The notes beneath the pieces are model-generated. The model searched no databases, was not told the DNA's origin, and saw nothing but the letters and a program-made list of their open reading frames with translations. 64,000 nt of DNA from Porphyrobacter sp. (GTDB lineage: Bacteria; Pseudomonadota; Alphaproteobacteria; Sphingomonadales; Sphingomonadaceae), in contig WGLN01000001.1 of assembly GCA_016125555.1 (NCBI GenBank), positions 1 through 64,000 of the forward strand, read 5' to 3'. The stretch's first letter is position 1, and every line of letters starts with the position of its first letter. This document shows, one piece after another, positions 27,119-36,043 of this stretch. A program made the position numbers and the translations under genes.

Positions 27119-28323
27119 TGCCGTAGCGCCGCCTGCACCTCTTCCAGCTTGCCGTCGAGCGATGGGTCCTGCGGCAGCCCCATCACCGCGCGCAGCAGGG
27201 GCGCGACGTCGACATTGTCGAACACCGGCAGTTTCACGCCGCTGGCGAAGGCCGGGCCGCTGGCGATGAACAGGGCGAGCATCTCGGGGTCGGCGTTGTC
27301 GTAACCGTGCGAGCCGCCGATGCCGGGATAGCGCGGCGGCTCGGCATAGATGACCCAGCCCGGCTCGGCGAGGCAGATGATCGCGGCGGTGCGCGGGTTG
27401 CTGCCGTAGTGGAGCCGCGCGGGGAGATCCTCCTTGCGCAGGCACTCCATGTGCTCGTGCTTGCCGACCAGCGCCGCGAAGACGCGCTCGTCGGTCCCCG
27501 CCGCCGGCTCGATCGCGGCATAGGGGCCGACCTCGACCGGGATGATGCTGTCGCGGTCGATATAGTCGCCGAGCTGGATGACGTGCACGTCGTCGGTCTG
27601 GCGCATGCCGTGGTCGGCGACGATCACGTAGTTGGCGCGGACGCCGAGCGCGGCAACGCCCCGCACCAGATCACCGATCCGCGCGTCGATCTCCGCCAGC
27701 GCCGCGTTGACGGCGTCACCATCGGGACCGGAGCCGTGCCCGGCGCTGTCCACCGCATCGAAATAGAGCGTGACGAAGCCGGGCCGGATCGCCGCCGGAC
27801 GGCGCAACCAGTCGAGCACGGTGTTGACGCGCTGCACGTCGCTGACGTTCTGATCGAAGCGCTGCCAGTCGCTCGGCCTGGTTCCGCGGATTTCCACCTC
27901 GCTGCCGGGCCAGAACATCGTCGCGGCCCGGATGCCCGCCTTTTCGGCGGTGATCCACAGCGGTTCGGCCTCGTCCCACCAAAACGGATCGAGCGACTGC
28001 CTGGTGTTGCCCATGCTGAACACCACGCCCGGCCGACGCGGATCGATCATGTTGTTGCCGACGATGCCGTTGCGATCGGGGCGCAGGCCGGTGACGAGGG
28101 TGTAGTGGTTGGGGAAGGTCTTGGTCGGGAAGCTCGGCCGCATCGCGCCGCTCGCCCCTTGCGCCGCCAGTGCCGAAAGATTGGGCGTGATCCCGCGATC
28201 CAGATAATCGGCGCGGAAGCCGTCGATCGAGATCAGGATGGTGACGGGGCGGGCTCTGGGCTCCTGCGCGGCGGCGATGTTCGCAGGGACCAGCAGGGCG
28301 AGGACGAGGAGGATGAAGCGCAT
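27115..28323 (-). CDS. NPP-type alkaline phosphatase-family phosphodiesterase
   Basis: An exported 402-residue enzyme of the nucleotide pyrophosphatase/phosphodiesterase group of the alkaline phosphatase superfamily. The signal peptide is MRFILLVLALLVPANIAAAQ. Metal ligands and nucleophile are visible: ISIDGFRADYLDRG (Asp), PTKTFPNHYTLVTG (Thr nucleophile region), FDAVDSAGHGSGP and VIVADHGMRQTD, then GSHGYDN near the C-terminus. It probably hydrolyses a nucleotide or other phosphodiester in the periplasm; the substrate is unknown. The start at 28323 gives a proper signal sequence, whereas an upstream ATG at 28353 would bury it. Confidence 0.88.
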
Positions 28324-28570
28324 GGGTCGTGCGTTAGGGCGTTCGGACGACAAATGCGAGACGGTGCTGGCTCTTCATCACTCTTTGGAGAGGGCGCCCC
28401 CTCGACAGGTCGCCGCGCGCCCGCGTCGATTCGGCGCAAGGAAGCCCCCGCGCACCCCGTTTGCCTGAAGAGGCCGCACTGACTTTCTTGGACTTTACCG
28501 CCGACCCTGCCATGAGACCCGGCCACCCGCGCCTGCCCTGGCGCGCGAGAAAACAAGGTTCGGAGGAAAC

Positions 28571-29203
28571 GTGAACACAGGCACGCGCAGCACGGTTGTC
28601 GAAAAGTCCAGGCCGTCGCGGCTCCGGCGGATGCTGGGCCCGATCGCGGTGTTCTTCCGCGGATTCCTCGAGGCGCCGCGCATGGTCGGTTCGGTGATCC
28701 CCTCCTCGCGGGTCACCATCGCCGCGATGCTCGACCGCGTGGACTGGGAAAATTGCCGGCTTTTCGTGGAATACGGCCCCGGGGTGGGGACCTTCATCCC
28801 GCACATCCTCGAGCGCTTGCCCGCCGACGGCAAGCTGCTGGTGATCGACACCAACCCGCGCTTCGTCGACTATATCAAGGCCACGGTGGACGACGAACGC
28901 TGCCATGCGCGGCTCGGCTCGGCCGAAGAGGTCGAGCGTTTCGTGCGCCAGCTCGGCCACGACAAGGCCGATTTCGTGCTCTCGGGCCTGCCGATCTCGA
29001 CCCTGCCCGAAGGCGTGGCGGAACGGATCGTTGCCGCCACCGAGCGCGTGCTGCGACAGGGCGGGGCCTTCCTCACCTACCAGTTCCGCCCCACCGCGCG
29101 CGACCTGACCGCCAAGCATTTCGACCGGCTCGACACCGGCTTCGTGTGGCGCAACATCCCGCCCTGCATCCTCGCCTGGGGCTGGAAAGAGAGCGCCGCC
29201 TGA
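28571..29203 (+). CDS. SAM-dependent methyltransferase, phospholipid N-methyltransferase-like
   Basis: A 210-residue class I methyltransferase. FFRGFLEAPRMVGSVIPSSR at the N-terminus, VEYGPGVGTFIPHIL (motif I, SAM binding) and VLVIDTNPRFV (motif II) match the COG3963-type family that includes bacterial phospholipid N-methyltransferases. DFVLSGLPISTLPEG is the motif IV region. The start is GTG at 28571 with GGAGG four to five bases upstream. The substrate cannot be decided from sequence. It is convergent with the DUF1206 gene, which starts at the next base. Confidence 0.82.
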   Translation: MNTGTRSTVVEKSRPSRLRRMLGPIAVFFRGFLEAPRMVGSVIPSSRVTIAAMLDRVDWENCRLFVEYGPGVGTFIPHILERLPADGKLLVIDTNPRFVDYIKATVDDERCHARLGSAEEVERFVRQLGHDKADFVLSGLPISTLPEGVAERIVAATERVLRQGGAFLTYQFRPTARDLTAKHFDRLDTGFVWRNIPPCILAWGWKESAA

Positions 29204-30007
29204 TCAGGTGGTGCGGAAGCTCGGCACGCCCTGGCTCGGGTCGATATCGGGGATGATCCGGTAGCGTGCGAGGATCAGGCTGAACAGGCCGAACAGGATC
29301 AGGCCGATGGCGATGAGGGTGAACACCCAGCCGGTGCCCGCCAATACGGCGACCGCCTCGCCCAGCGTCTTCACGTTGGAGGCGCCCTGCGACAGGAATC
29401 CGGCCTCGACCAGCGACCAGCCGATCACCACGAACACCACTGCACGGGAGAGATAGCCTGCTCCGCCGAGCCAGCGCGTCGCGTCAGGGGCATTGGGGGC
29501 AATCCGGCGCATGAACTTGCCCGAGATCGCCTTTTCGGCCTGCGCCGCCGCAGCGAGGAAGAAGGCGAGGCCGAGGATGCCGATCACGAGGCCGCCGAAC
29601 TGCACCGAAAGCACGCCCGCGGCCGCTTGCGAGGCACCATTTCCCCCGCCCGAAGGGCTGCCGGTCGCGAACTTGAAGGCCGTCCAGGCGAGCGCGAAAT
29701 GGGCGATTGCGCTCCCCGCGTGGCCGATCCGCTTGCCCCAGCCCTTGGCGTCCGAACCCTCGTGCTCGATGTCGAACAGCGGCGAGGCGAGGCGGAACAG
29801 CCCGTAGGCGGCTAGGCCGACCACCAGCACCCACAGCAGCAGCGTGCCGGCGGGCAGTTCCTCGACCGCGCGGAAGATGCCCTGCGTGCCTTCGCCGATG
29901 CGCCCCGCGCTGGTCAGCGCGATCACCCCCAGCACGATGTAGAGCACCGCCCGGCTGAAATAGCCGACCCGCACCAGAGTCTCGAACTTGCCTGAATCTC
30001 CCGCCAT
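29204..30007 (-). CDS. DUF1206 domain-containing membrane protein
   Basis: A 267-residue inner-membrane protein made of three repeats of a two-helix unit, each starting with a G-Y/W-LSRAV type motif (VGYFSRAVLYIVLG, IGHAGSAIAHFALA, GYLSRAVVFVVIG), six predicted membrane segments in all. This repeat organisation defines DUF1206. Function unknown. It is followed on the same strand, after 90 bases without a gene, by the start of the ychF region in the opposite reading order, so it is probably monocistronic. Confidence 0.88.
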   Translation of the reverse strand: MAGDSGKFETLVRVGYFSRAVLYIVLGVIALTSAGRIGEGTQGIFRAVEELPAGTLLLWVLVVGLAAYGLFRLASPLFDIEHEGSDAKGWGKRIGHAGSAIAHFALAWTAFKFATGSPSGGGNGASQAAAGVLSVQFGGLVIGILGLAFFLAAAAQAEKAISGKFMRRIAPNAPDATRWLGGAGYLSRAVVFVVIGWSLVEAGFLSQGASNVKTLGEAVAVLAGTGWVFTLIAIGLILFGLFSLILARYRIIPDIDPSQGVPSFRTT

Positions 30008-30097
30008 TCTTTGCGCTCCTCGGGTTGATGGGAGAAGCGCAAGCGCCCGGCAGCAACGATGTTCCCGGGTGCGGGACGGACCGTTTGGGCGCGGCGG

Positions 30098-31198
30098 TCA
30101 GACGTTGAACTTGAAGAGCAGCACGTCGCCGTCCTGGACGACGTATTCCTTGCCTTCCTGCCGAAGCTTGCCCGCTTCCTTCGCGCCTGCCTCGCCGCCC
30201 AAGTTCACGTAGTCCTCGTAGGCAATGGTCTCGGCGCGGATGAAGCCGCGTTCGAAGTCCGAGTGGATCTCGCCGGCCGCCTGCGGGGCCTTGGCGCCAT
30301 CGGGGAAGGTCCAGGCGCGCGCTTCCTTGGGGCCGGCGGTGAAGAAGGTTTTCAGGCCCAGCAGCTTGTAGCCGGCGCGGATCACGCGCGAGAGGCCGCT
30401 TTCCTCGAGGCCGAGCGCTTCGAGGAACTCGCCGCGGTCCTCCACCGGCATGGCGACCAGCTCGGCCTCGATCGCGGCGGAGACGACCACCGCCTCGGCC
30501 CCCTCGGCTGCGGCTTTCTCGAACACCTTGGCCGAGAGGTCATTGCCGGTCGCGGCGTCCTCCTCGGCGACGTTGCACACGTAAAGCACCGGCTTGGCGG
30601 TGAGCAGCTGGGCCTGACGGAACAGGCGCGCCTCCTCGTCGTGCTTGGGCTCGGTGAGGCGGGCGGGCTTGCCCTCGCGCAGCAGTTCCAGGGCCTGCCC
30701 GAGCACGCTTGCCATCGCCTTGGCTTCCTTGTCGCCGCCGGTGGCGCGCTTGGCCGCGGCGGGGACGCGCTTCTCGAGGCTTTCGAGATCGGAGAGCATC
30801 AGCTCGGTCTCGACCACCTCGGCATCGGCGATGGGATCGACCTTGTTGGCGACGTGCTGGATGTCGTCATCCTCGAAGCAGCGCAGCACGTGGACGATCG
30901 CGTCGACCTCGCGGATATTGCCGAGGAACTGGTTGCCGAGACCCTCCCCCTTGCTCGCGCCCTTCACGAGGCCGGCGATGTCGACGAAGCCCAATTGCGT
31001 CTCGATGATCTTGGCGCTGCCGGCGATGGCGGCGATTTTCTGCAGCCGCTCGTCCGGCACCGCGACCTGGCCGACGTTGGGCTCGATCGTGCAGAAGGGA
31101 TAGTTCGCCGCCTGCGCAGCCTGCGTCTCGGTGAGCGCATTGAACAAGGTGGACTTGCCGACATTCGGCAGGCCGACGATCCCGCAACGGAAACCCAT
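30098..31198 (-). CDS. ychF: Redox-regulated ATPase YchF
   Basis: OBG-family P-loop ATPase/GTPase (366 residues). G1 motif GLPNVGKSTLFNAL at the N-terminus, a G3-type segment VDIAGLVKGASKGEGLGN, the coiled-coil region, and a C-terminal TGS domain (FFTAGPKEARAWTFPDG, HSDFERGFIRAETI). YchF binds ATP rather than GTP in the family and associates with ribosomes. The start at 31198 is chosen because homology begins with MGFRCGIVGLPN; an ATG ten codons upstream is less likely. Confidence 0.96.
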   Translation of the reverse strand: MGFRCGIVGLPNVGKSTLFNALTETQAAQAANYPFCTIEPNVGQVAVPDERLQKIAAIAGSAKIIETQLGFVDIAGLVKGASKGEGLGNQFLGNIREVDAIVHVLRCFEDDDIQHVANKVDPIADAEVVETELMLSDLESLEKRVPAAAKRATGGDKEAKAMASVLGQALELLREGKPARLTEPKHDEEARLFRQAQLLTAKPVLYVCNVAEEDAATGNDLSAKVFEKAAAEGAEAVVVSAAIEAELVAMPVEDRGEFLEALGLEESGLSRVIRAGYKLLGLKTFFTAGPKEARAWTFPDGAKAPQAAGEIHSDFERGFIRAETIAYEDYVNLGGEAGAKEAGKLRQEGKEYVVQDGDVLLFKFNV

Positions 31199-31345
31199 GA
31201 TGATTGTCCTGCACATGATTGTGGCCAAAGGGCCGTGGTGCCGAGGCCGTTAGGAAATCGCGCAAGAAAAGACCAGCCCCGCGATCAAGAGCCGGCTCGC
31301 GGCTCACGGATGCGGCGCCCTTTCCGGGGAACAGCATCATCGGGC

Positions 31346-31374
31346 TTGCATCTTGTCGTTCTTCACGCAACACT
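31346..31374 (+). promoter_or_regulatory. Candidate promoter of the ArsR-type gene
   Basis: TTGCAT (31346-31351), 17-base spacer, AACACT (31369-31374). The -10 is poor, but initiation from it would fall on or next to the ATG at 31382, which fits the absence of any ribosome-binding site: a leaderless transcript is plausible. Confidence 0.3.
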
Positions 31375-31391
31375 GAACCTAATGGTTCAGT
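31372..31391 (+). promoter_or_regulatory. ArsR-type operator dyad over the start codon
   Basis: ACTGAACC (31372-31379) and GGTTCAGT (31384-31391) are perfect 8-base inverted arms around TAAT. The A and T of the start codon are in the spacer and its G opens the right arm. ArsR-family repressors use exactly this kind of 8-to-12-base dyad overlapping their own promoter or start. Confidence 0.7.
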
Positions 31392-31738
31392 ATGATTCTT
31401 CCACACTAGACACCGCTCTCGCCGCTCTTGCGGACCCGACGCGGCGAGGAGTGTTGGAGCGCCTGAGCGAGCGCGAGGCGACGATCAGCGTGCTGGCCGA
31501 ACGCTTCGACATGACGCTCACCGGGATGAAGAAGCACATCGCCGTGCTTGAACATGCCGGACTCGTATCGACCCGTAAGGTCGGGCGGGTGCGCCAGTGC
31601 TCGCTCGGACCGCACCACTTGGGCGATCTTAGCGCCTGGATCGAAAATTACAGGGCCAAGTGGGAAGCGCGCTTCGATGCGCTCGACGTCGTGCTCGCAG
31701 GATCGCCGAAAGAGGAGAATGAGAATGGACAAGGTTAG
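31382..31738 (+). CDS. ArsR-family transcriptional regulator
   Basis: A 118-residue winged-helix repressor: ALADPTRRGVLERLSEREA (helices 1-2), SVLAERFDMTLTGMKKHIAVL (recognition helix region), EHAGLVSTRKVGRVRQCSL (wing). It has no cysteine pair for metal binding, as is usual for the members paired with AHSA1/SRPBCC proteins. Its coding end overlaps the downstream AHSA1 gene by 14 bases, so the two form an autoregulated pair. The start ATG lies inside a perfect dyad, and no Shine-Dalgarno sequence precedes it. Confidence 0.9.
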   Translation: MVQYDSSTLDTALAALADPTRRGVLERLSEREATISVLAERFDMTLTGMKKHIAVLEHAGLVSTRKVGRVRQCSLGPHHLGDLSAWIENYRAKWEARFDALDVVLAGSPKEENENGQG

Positions 31739-32213
31739 CCAAGGGACGGGTATCGCGATGCAGGTCGACCGGGCAAGCGCGCGCGAAATGCGTGTGACCC
31801 GGGTTTTCAATGCTCCGGTTGCCGCCGTGTTCGCGGCATGGGCGAAGGCGGATTTGTTTCGCAAGTGGTGGATACCGCGCTCGTCGGGGATGACCATTCT
31901 CGCCTGCGAGATGGATGTGCGTACTGGCGGCAACTACCGCCTCGAAATCGCCCATCCCGAATTCGACGAGCCCATGACGTTCTTCGGTCGGTATATCGAT
32001 GTCGTCGCCAATGAGCGGATCGTGTGGACCAACGAGGAAGGCGCCGAGGGGGCGGTGACAACGGTCACATTTGCCGCACAAGGCGGCAAGACGGTTCTGA
32101 CCCTGACCGAAACCTATCCCTCGGCCGAGGCGCTCGAACAATCGCTCGGCGCGGCTGAAGGGCTTCCCGACCAGCTGGACGCGCTCGAGCGCCTGCTGTC
32201 CGACGGGGCCTGA
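31725..32213 (+). CDS. SRPBCC / AHSA1-like protein
   Basis: A 162-residue START-like fold protein: VTRVFNAPVAAVFAAWAKADLFRKWW, the typical first strand-helix of activator-of-Hsp90-ATPase-homologue family members. GGNYRLEIAHPEFDEPMTFFGRYIDVVANERIVWT follows, with the C-terminal helix QLDALERLL. The exact ligand is unknown; partners of ArsR regulators of this kind are often small-molecule binders. The ATG at 31725 is preferred because GAGGAG (31712-31717) is seven bases upstream, while an ATG at 31719 is too close. Confidence 0.88.
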   Translation: MDKVSQGTGIAMQVDRASAREMRVTRVFNAPVAAVFAAWAKADLFRKWWIPRSSGMTILACEMDVRTGGNYRLEIAHPEFDEPMTFFGRYIDVVANERIVWTNEEGAEGAVTTVTFAAQGGKTVLTLTETYPSAEALEQSLGAAEGLPDQLDALERLLSDGA

Positions 32214-32226
32214 GCGCCGATCGGGT

Positions 32227-32796
32227 TCAGTCCTGCATCCTCAGCGCGACCTCGTTCATGAAGCGCACGGCGTCGCCCTCGGCGAGCCACTGGGCCTCTG
32301 CCGCGACAGCCCCGAGCATCTCGGCGAGATCGTCCTGTTCGTCCTTGGCGTAGTTGCCAAGCACGTGGCCGGTGACGCGGTCCTTGTGTCCGGGATGGCC
32401 GATGCCGAGACGCACGCGGCGGAACGCCGCCCCGCAGTGCTGGTCGATCGAACGCAGCCCCTTATGGCCCGCATGGCCGCCGCCCTGCTTCACCTTGACC
32501 CTGAAGGGGGCAAGGTCGAGCTCGTCGTGGAACACCGTGAGCGCCTCGGTGCCCAGCTTGTAGAAGCGCAGCGCCTCGCCGACCGAGCGCCCGCTCTCGT
32601 TCATGAAGGTCGCGGGCTTCAGGAGCAGGACCTTGTGCCCGCCGATCCGCCCTTCCTGGGCCCAGCCCTGGAACTTCTTCTGGACGGGCCCGAAGCCATG
32701 CATCTCGGCGATCACGTCCACGGCCATGAAGCCGACATTGTGCCGGTGGAGCGCATAGCGCGGTCCGGGATTTCCGAGGCCTGCCCAGATCTGCAT
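32227..32796 (-). CDS. pth: Peptidyl-tRNA hydrolase
   Basis: Releases tRNA from prematurely dropped peptidyl-tRNA. The 189-residue protein starts MQIWAGLGNPGPRYALHRHNVG, with the conserved N and H catalytic region. It continues through PATFMNESGRSV, FHDELDLAPFRVKVKQGGGHAGHKGLRSI (H and D of the active site), and a C-terminal helix. The start at 32796 follows homology; an upstream ATG at 32823 is unlikely because it falls within the rplY terminator. rplY is upstream on the same strand with a terminator-like hairpin between. Confidence 0.96.
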   Translation of the reverse strand: MQIWAGLGNPGPRYALHRHNVGFMAVDVIAEMHGFGPVQKKFQGWAQEGRIGGHKVLLLKPATFMNESGRSVGEALRFYKLGTEALTVFHDELDLAPFRVKVKQGGGHAGHKGLRSIDQHCGAAFRRVRLGIGHPGHKDRVTGHVLGNYAKDEQDDLAEMLGAVAAEAQWLAEGDAVRFMNEVALRMQD

Positions 32797-32817
32797 GGCG
32801 TGTCTCCTAGCGGCGGC

Positions 32818-32862
32818 TGCCACAAAACGAAACGCCGGACTTCCGTGGGGAAGCCCGGCGTT
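32818..32862 (-). terminator. Rho-independent-type terminator after rplY
   Basis: On the minus strand a hairpin with 8-bp and 5-bp helices separated by one mismatch (AACGCCGG ... CCGGCGTT, 32831-32862) around a 4-base GTGG-type loop is followed by TTTCGTTTTG. It lies 24 bases after the rplY stop and immediately upstream of pth, so pth transcription may depend on read-through or its own promoter. Confidence 0.7.
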
Positions 32863-32886
32863 CGGATCGGTGGGCGAGGGAGAGGA

Positions 32887-33528
32887 TCAGTCCTCGTCGC
32901 CGCCCTCTTCCTCTTCCGAGGTCTCGCCTTCGGCAGCCGCGGCGCCTTCGCTCTTCTTGAGCGCCGACGGGGCGACCAGCGTGGCGATGGTGAAGTCGCG
33001 ATCGGTGATCGCGCTCTTCACGCCCTTGGGCAGGGCGACTTCGCTGATGTGGATCGCATCGCCCACATCCTTGCCGGTGACGTCGATCTGGATCTCGCCC
33101 GGAATATCGTCCGCGGGGCAGACCAGTTCGAGTTCGTGGCGCACGATGTTGAGCACGCCGCCCTTCTTGAGGCCGGGCGACTTCTCTTCGTTGATGAACA
33201 CCACCGGCACCGCGACATCGACGGTCGCATCGGCCGAAAGGCGCAGGAAATCGACGTGCAGCGGACGGTCGCTGACCGGGTGGAAGGCGACATCCTTGGG
33301 GAGCGTCTTGATGGTCTTGCCGCCGATCTCGATGTTGACGATCGAGTTCATGAAGTGACCGGTCATCAGCTGACGGGTCAGTTCCTTCTCCTCGACGTGG
33401 ATCGTGGCAGGTTCTTCCTTGCCGCCGTAGATCACGGCGGGGGTCCGACCATCGCGGCGAAGTGCTCGGGAGGCTCCCTTGCCAGCCCGTTCGCGCGCTT
33501 CGGCCGGCAGAGTGAGAGCGTCGCTCAT
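32887..33528 (-). CDS. rplY: 50S ribosomal protein L25/general stress protein Ctc
   Basis: 5S rRNA-binding ribosomal protein. The 213 residues comprise the L25 domain (residues 1-95; [17 protein letters not shown], then [21 protein letters not shown]), the Ctc-type C-terminal beta domain ([40 protein letters not shown]) and an acidic tail. This long form is normal outside the enterobacteria. It is paired with pth as in many bacteria. Confidence 0.95.
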   Translation of the reverse strand: MSDALTLPAEARERAGKGASRALRRDGRTPAVIYGGKEEPATIHVEEKELTRQLMTGHFMNSIVNIEIGGKTIKTLPKDVAFHPVSDRPLHVDFLRLSADATVDVAVPVVFINEEKSPGLKKGGVLNIVRHELELVCPADDIPGEIQIDVTGKDVGDAIHISEVALPKGVKSAITDRDFTIATLVAPSALKKSEGAAAAEGETSEEEEGGDED

Positions 33529-33658
33529 GGCTGTGCCTTTCGAATGCGTGTTGTGACAGAAATGTCCGGCGCGCCGCCTCCAGGGATGACCAGAGCGCCG
33601 AAGGGCGGCCCCTTAGAGGCTCGCGCGCCGATTGGCAACCGTTTTGGGTTCGAGCGGT

Positions 33659-34558
33659 CTAGCGCAGGCGCGTCACCCGGAAGCCGCGCGCCTCGAGCCG
33701 CGCCACCAGCCCCTCGGGGCCGAGCAGGTGCGCGGTGCCGACGGCGATCAGCGGACGCTCCGGCTGCGCGAGCAGCGCGGCGATGGCGGTTTCCCAGCGG
33801 CGATTGCGCGCCACCAGCAGCGCCTCGCGCAGTTCGGGATCGGCCATGATGCCGGTCGTGGCCGCCTCGGCGAGCTTGGCCTCGTCGCCGGACAGCCAGG
33901 CGCGTGCCAGCTCCCCTTCGCGCCCACGATCGGTCGCGGCTTCGCGGACCACCGCGGCGAGGAGATCGCGCTGTTCGCGCTCGGGAAGGCCATCGAAGAT
34001 CGCGAGCTGGGCGCGCATCCCTTCCAGCTCGCGCACCCTCGCCGGGGGGAAGTCGCGGATCAGCGCGCGGTCGACGCCGTTTGCGGGATCGCCCTCGGTA
34101 TCGATCTGGGCAAGCATCAGCGCCGCCGCCCAGCTTTCGGTGGAGGTGAAGTCCTGCGGCTTCATCCCGCCGCGCTCGAGCAGCGCGGCGAGCTGCGGGC
34201 GCAGTGCTGAAGGCACGCGCGCATCGATCGGCGGCAGGCCGGTAGTCGTGCCCAGTTCGGAAAAGGTCCGGGCAAGCGCGGCGCGGTCGCCGAGCGCGGC
34301 GATCTCGACCACCAGCAGGTCGGCCTTGGCCTCCGCGCGGGCTATGGCCGGGGTGCGCCAGGCTGTGCCGGGGGGAAGGGCGTGGATGGTTCCAAGCATC
34401 CAACCCTCCACCGTCCCGTCGGCGGCAGTGATCCGGTACAACAGGGGGTGCACCGAAGGGTCGGACGACGTCTCGCCGGGCGCATCGCTGCACCCGGCGA
34501 GGGTCAGGGCAAGGAAAGAGGCCAGCAGCAGCCCCGCGGCGACCCGCGCGCGGTGCAT
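33659..34558 (-). CDS. TraB/GumN family lipoprotein
   Basis: A 299-residue exported protein of the TraB/GumN (PrgY-like) family. The signal peptide ends with a lipobox (LTLAGC), so it is probably a lipoprotein. The two family motifs are present: GWMLGTIHALPPG near the N-terminus and LIAVGTAHLLGPEGL near the C-terminus, the GxxH pair thought to bind metal. Starting at 34558 makes a proper signal peptide. It is followed on the same strand by a second, diverged member (34602-35516), so the two look like a tandem duplication. Substrate unknown. Confidence 0.85.
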   Translation of the reverse strand: MHRARVAAGLLLASFLALTLAGCSDAPGETSSDPSVHPLLYRITAADGTVEGWMLGTIHALPPGTAWRTPAIARAEAKADLLVVEIAALGDRAALARTFSELGTTTGLPPIDARVPSALRPQLAALLERGGMKPQDFTSTESWAAALMLAQIDTEGDPANGVDRALIRDFPPARVRELEGMRAQLAIFDGLPEREQRDLLAAVVREAATDRGREGELARAWLSGDEAKLAEAATTGIMADPELREALLVARNRRWETAIAALLAQPERPLIAVGTAHLLGPEGLVARLEARGFRVTRLR

Positions 34559-34601
34559 GATGCCGGCCTCCGGGCGAGCGATCATCGCTGCGCCGTTCCG
34601 G

Positions 34602-35516
34602 TCACTTGACGCGGGTCACGGTGATGCCCTTTTGCGCGAGGTAGTCCTGCACGCTCTTGGCACCCGCGAGGTGGCCTGCGCCGACCGCGACGAACACGGT
34701 ACCGGGCTGGTCGAGGCGTTCGTCGATCCATTCGGCCCAGTTGGCGTTGCGCTGATAGAGCAGCGCTTCGGCGACGGCGGGGTCGTCCATGCCCTCGTTC
34801 ATCACTTCGGCAAGGTCTTCGGCATCGCCCGCGACCCACTCGGCGACCATCCGGTCGAGCATCGTCTTGACCTCGTCCATGCCGTCGACCGCTTCCATCA
34901 GGAAGGCGACCTGGCCTTCGACCGGCATCTTGTCGAAGATGCCGAACTGGAACTCGGCGGTTTCGAGCGCACCCTGCGGCTTGTCGCCGGCCTTGGCGAG
35001 CAGCACCTTCTCGACGCCACTGTTGGGATCGTAGCCCTGCTGCATCAGCGGCACGACCGAGAGGGTGAGGCCAGCCAGCCAGGGCTTGATCGGGTCGAAG
35101 GCGGCGGGCGGCGCACCGATCTTGGCGAGCGCGGCCTCGTAGGCAGCGGTCTGTTCGGGGGTGAGCATGGAGCGCAAGGTGGTGCCCTGGGGCAGCATCC
35201 CGACCTTCATGGCAAGACCCTGCATCTGCGCCTCGCTCTGCTTGTCCATCGGGATTTCGGTGACGATCATGTCCGAGCCCTGAAGCGCGTCGGCGATGGT
35301 CGCATCGTACCATTCGACCTCCTTGGGCAGCACGTGGACCGTGCCGAACAGGTAGATGGTGGTGTCCTCGTCGGCGACCTTCCAAAGGGCAGGGCCCTTC
35401 TCGGTCGCGGTGGCGGCGGTCGCCTCGGCGGCAACATGGTTGTCGGCGAGCGCGGGGTTCCCGGCGAACAGCGCGAAGGGCGCGGCAGCAAGGGCGAGCT
35501 TGGCAAGATGTTTCAT
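34602..35516 (-). CDS. TraB/GumN family protein, periplasmic
   Basis: A 304-residue paralogue of the gene immediately downstream. It has a signal peptide (MKHLAKLALAAAPFALFAGNP) without a lipobox and matches the same fold: TIYLFGTVHVLPKEVEW, TLRSMLTPEQTAAYEAALAKIG, EGQVAFLMEAVDGMDEV, and FVAVGAGHLAGAKSVQDYL. It lies 43 bases upstream of the lipoprotein copy. The copies differ considerably, so the duplication is old. Role unknown; family members have been linked to pilus/pheromone and metalloprotease-like functions. Confidence 0.85.
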   Translation of the reverse strand: MKHLAKLALAAAPFALFAGNPALADNHVAAEATAATATEKGPALWKVADEDTTIYLFGTVHVLPKEVEWYDATIADALQGSDMIVTEIPMDKQSEAQMQGLAMKVGMLPQGTTLRSMLTPEQTAAYEAALAKIGAPPAAFDPIKPWLAGLTLSVVPLMQQGYDPNSGVEKVLLAKAGDKPQGALETAEFQFGIFDKMPVEGQVAFLMEAVDGMDEVKTMLDRMVAEWVAGDAEDLAEVMNEGMDDPAVAEALLYQRNANWAEWIDERLDQPGTVFVAVGAGHLAGAKSVQDYLAQKGITVTRVK

Positions 35517-35590
35517 GGCAGTTCCTTTCTAAGGTATCAGGGTTGTTGTGGGTTGCAGGTGGCAGTTTAGAAATACCGGCGGGCTGTGCA

Positions 35591-36043
35591 TCACAGCCGC
35601 CAGCGGGCGAAAAGAAAGCTCGCGTACATCGACACGAAGGCGATCGCGAAGATGCCGAAGGCGTGGGGCGCCGGCACGAAGCCGCCGGCATGGAGCACCG
35701 CCCAGATCGGGAAACCGGAAAGCACCGACAGGCAGCCGCCCGTGAAGGCGACGAGATTGATCTCGCGCTTGTAATCGTCGACCATCTTGAAGCCGTAGAG
35801 CGGCAGGGCGAGGAAGCCGCCGAGCAGCAGCACGGCGATGCCGATCGCCAGCGCGGGCGGAAGCTTCATCTGTTCCCAACCGCCGGCAAAGAGGTTGCCA
35901 TCGCCCTGGTCGAAGAAGCCGGTGGCGCCGCCGATCACGCCGCCGAGCACGGCGGCAACGGCGAGGAAAATCATCTGCCTGCGGCGGCGCTGACGGGTGC
36001 GCGCCTCGCCGGGGCCGGGTTCGCTGGAATTACGGGCATTCAT
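35591..36043 (-). CDS. Small polytopic membrane protein paired with XRE regulator
   Basis: A 150-residue protein with a basic N-terminus (RTRQRRRRQM) and four hydrophobic segments (IFLAVAAVLGGVIGGATGFF, LAIGIAVLLLGGFLALPLY, LVAFTGGCLSVLSGFPIWAV, FGIFAIAFVSMYASFLFA). It overlaps the XRE gene by four bases, so the two are produced together. Such XRE-plus-membrane-protein pairs are widespread; the membrane protein may antagonise or sense for the regulator. No named family is recognised. Confidence 0.72.
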   Translation of the reverse strand: MNARNSSEPGPGEARTRQRRRRQMIFLAVAAVLGGVIGGATGFFDQGDGNLFAGGWEQMKLPPALAIGIAVLLLGGFLALPLYGFKMVDDYKREINLVAFTGGCLSVLSGFPIWAVLHAGGFVPAPHAFGIFAIAFVSMYASFLFARWRL

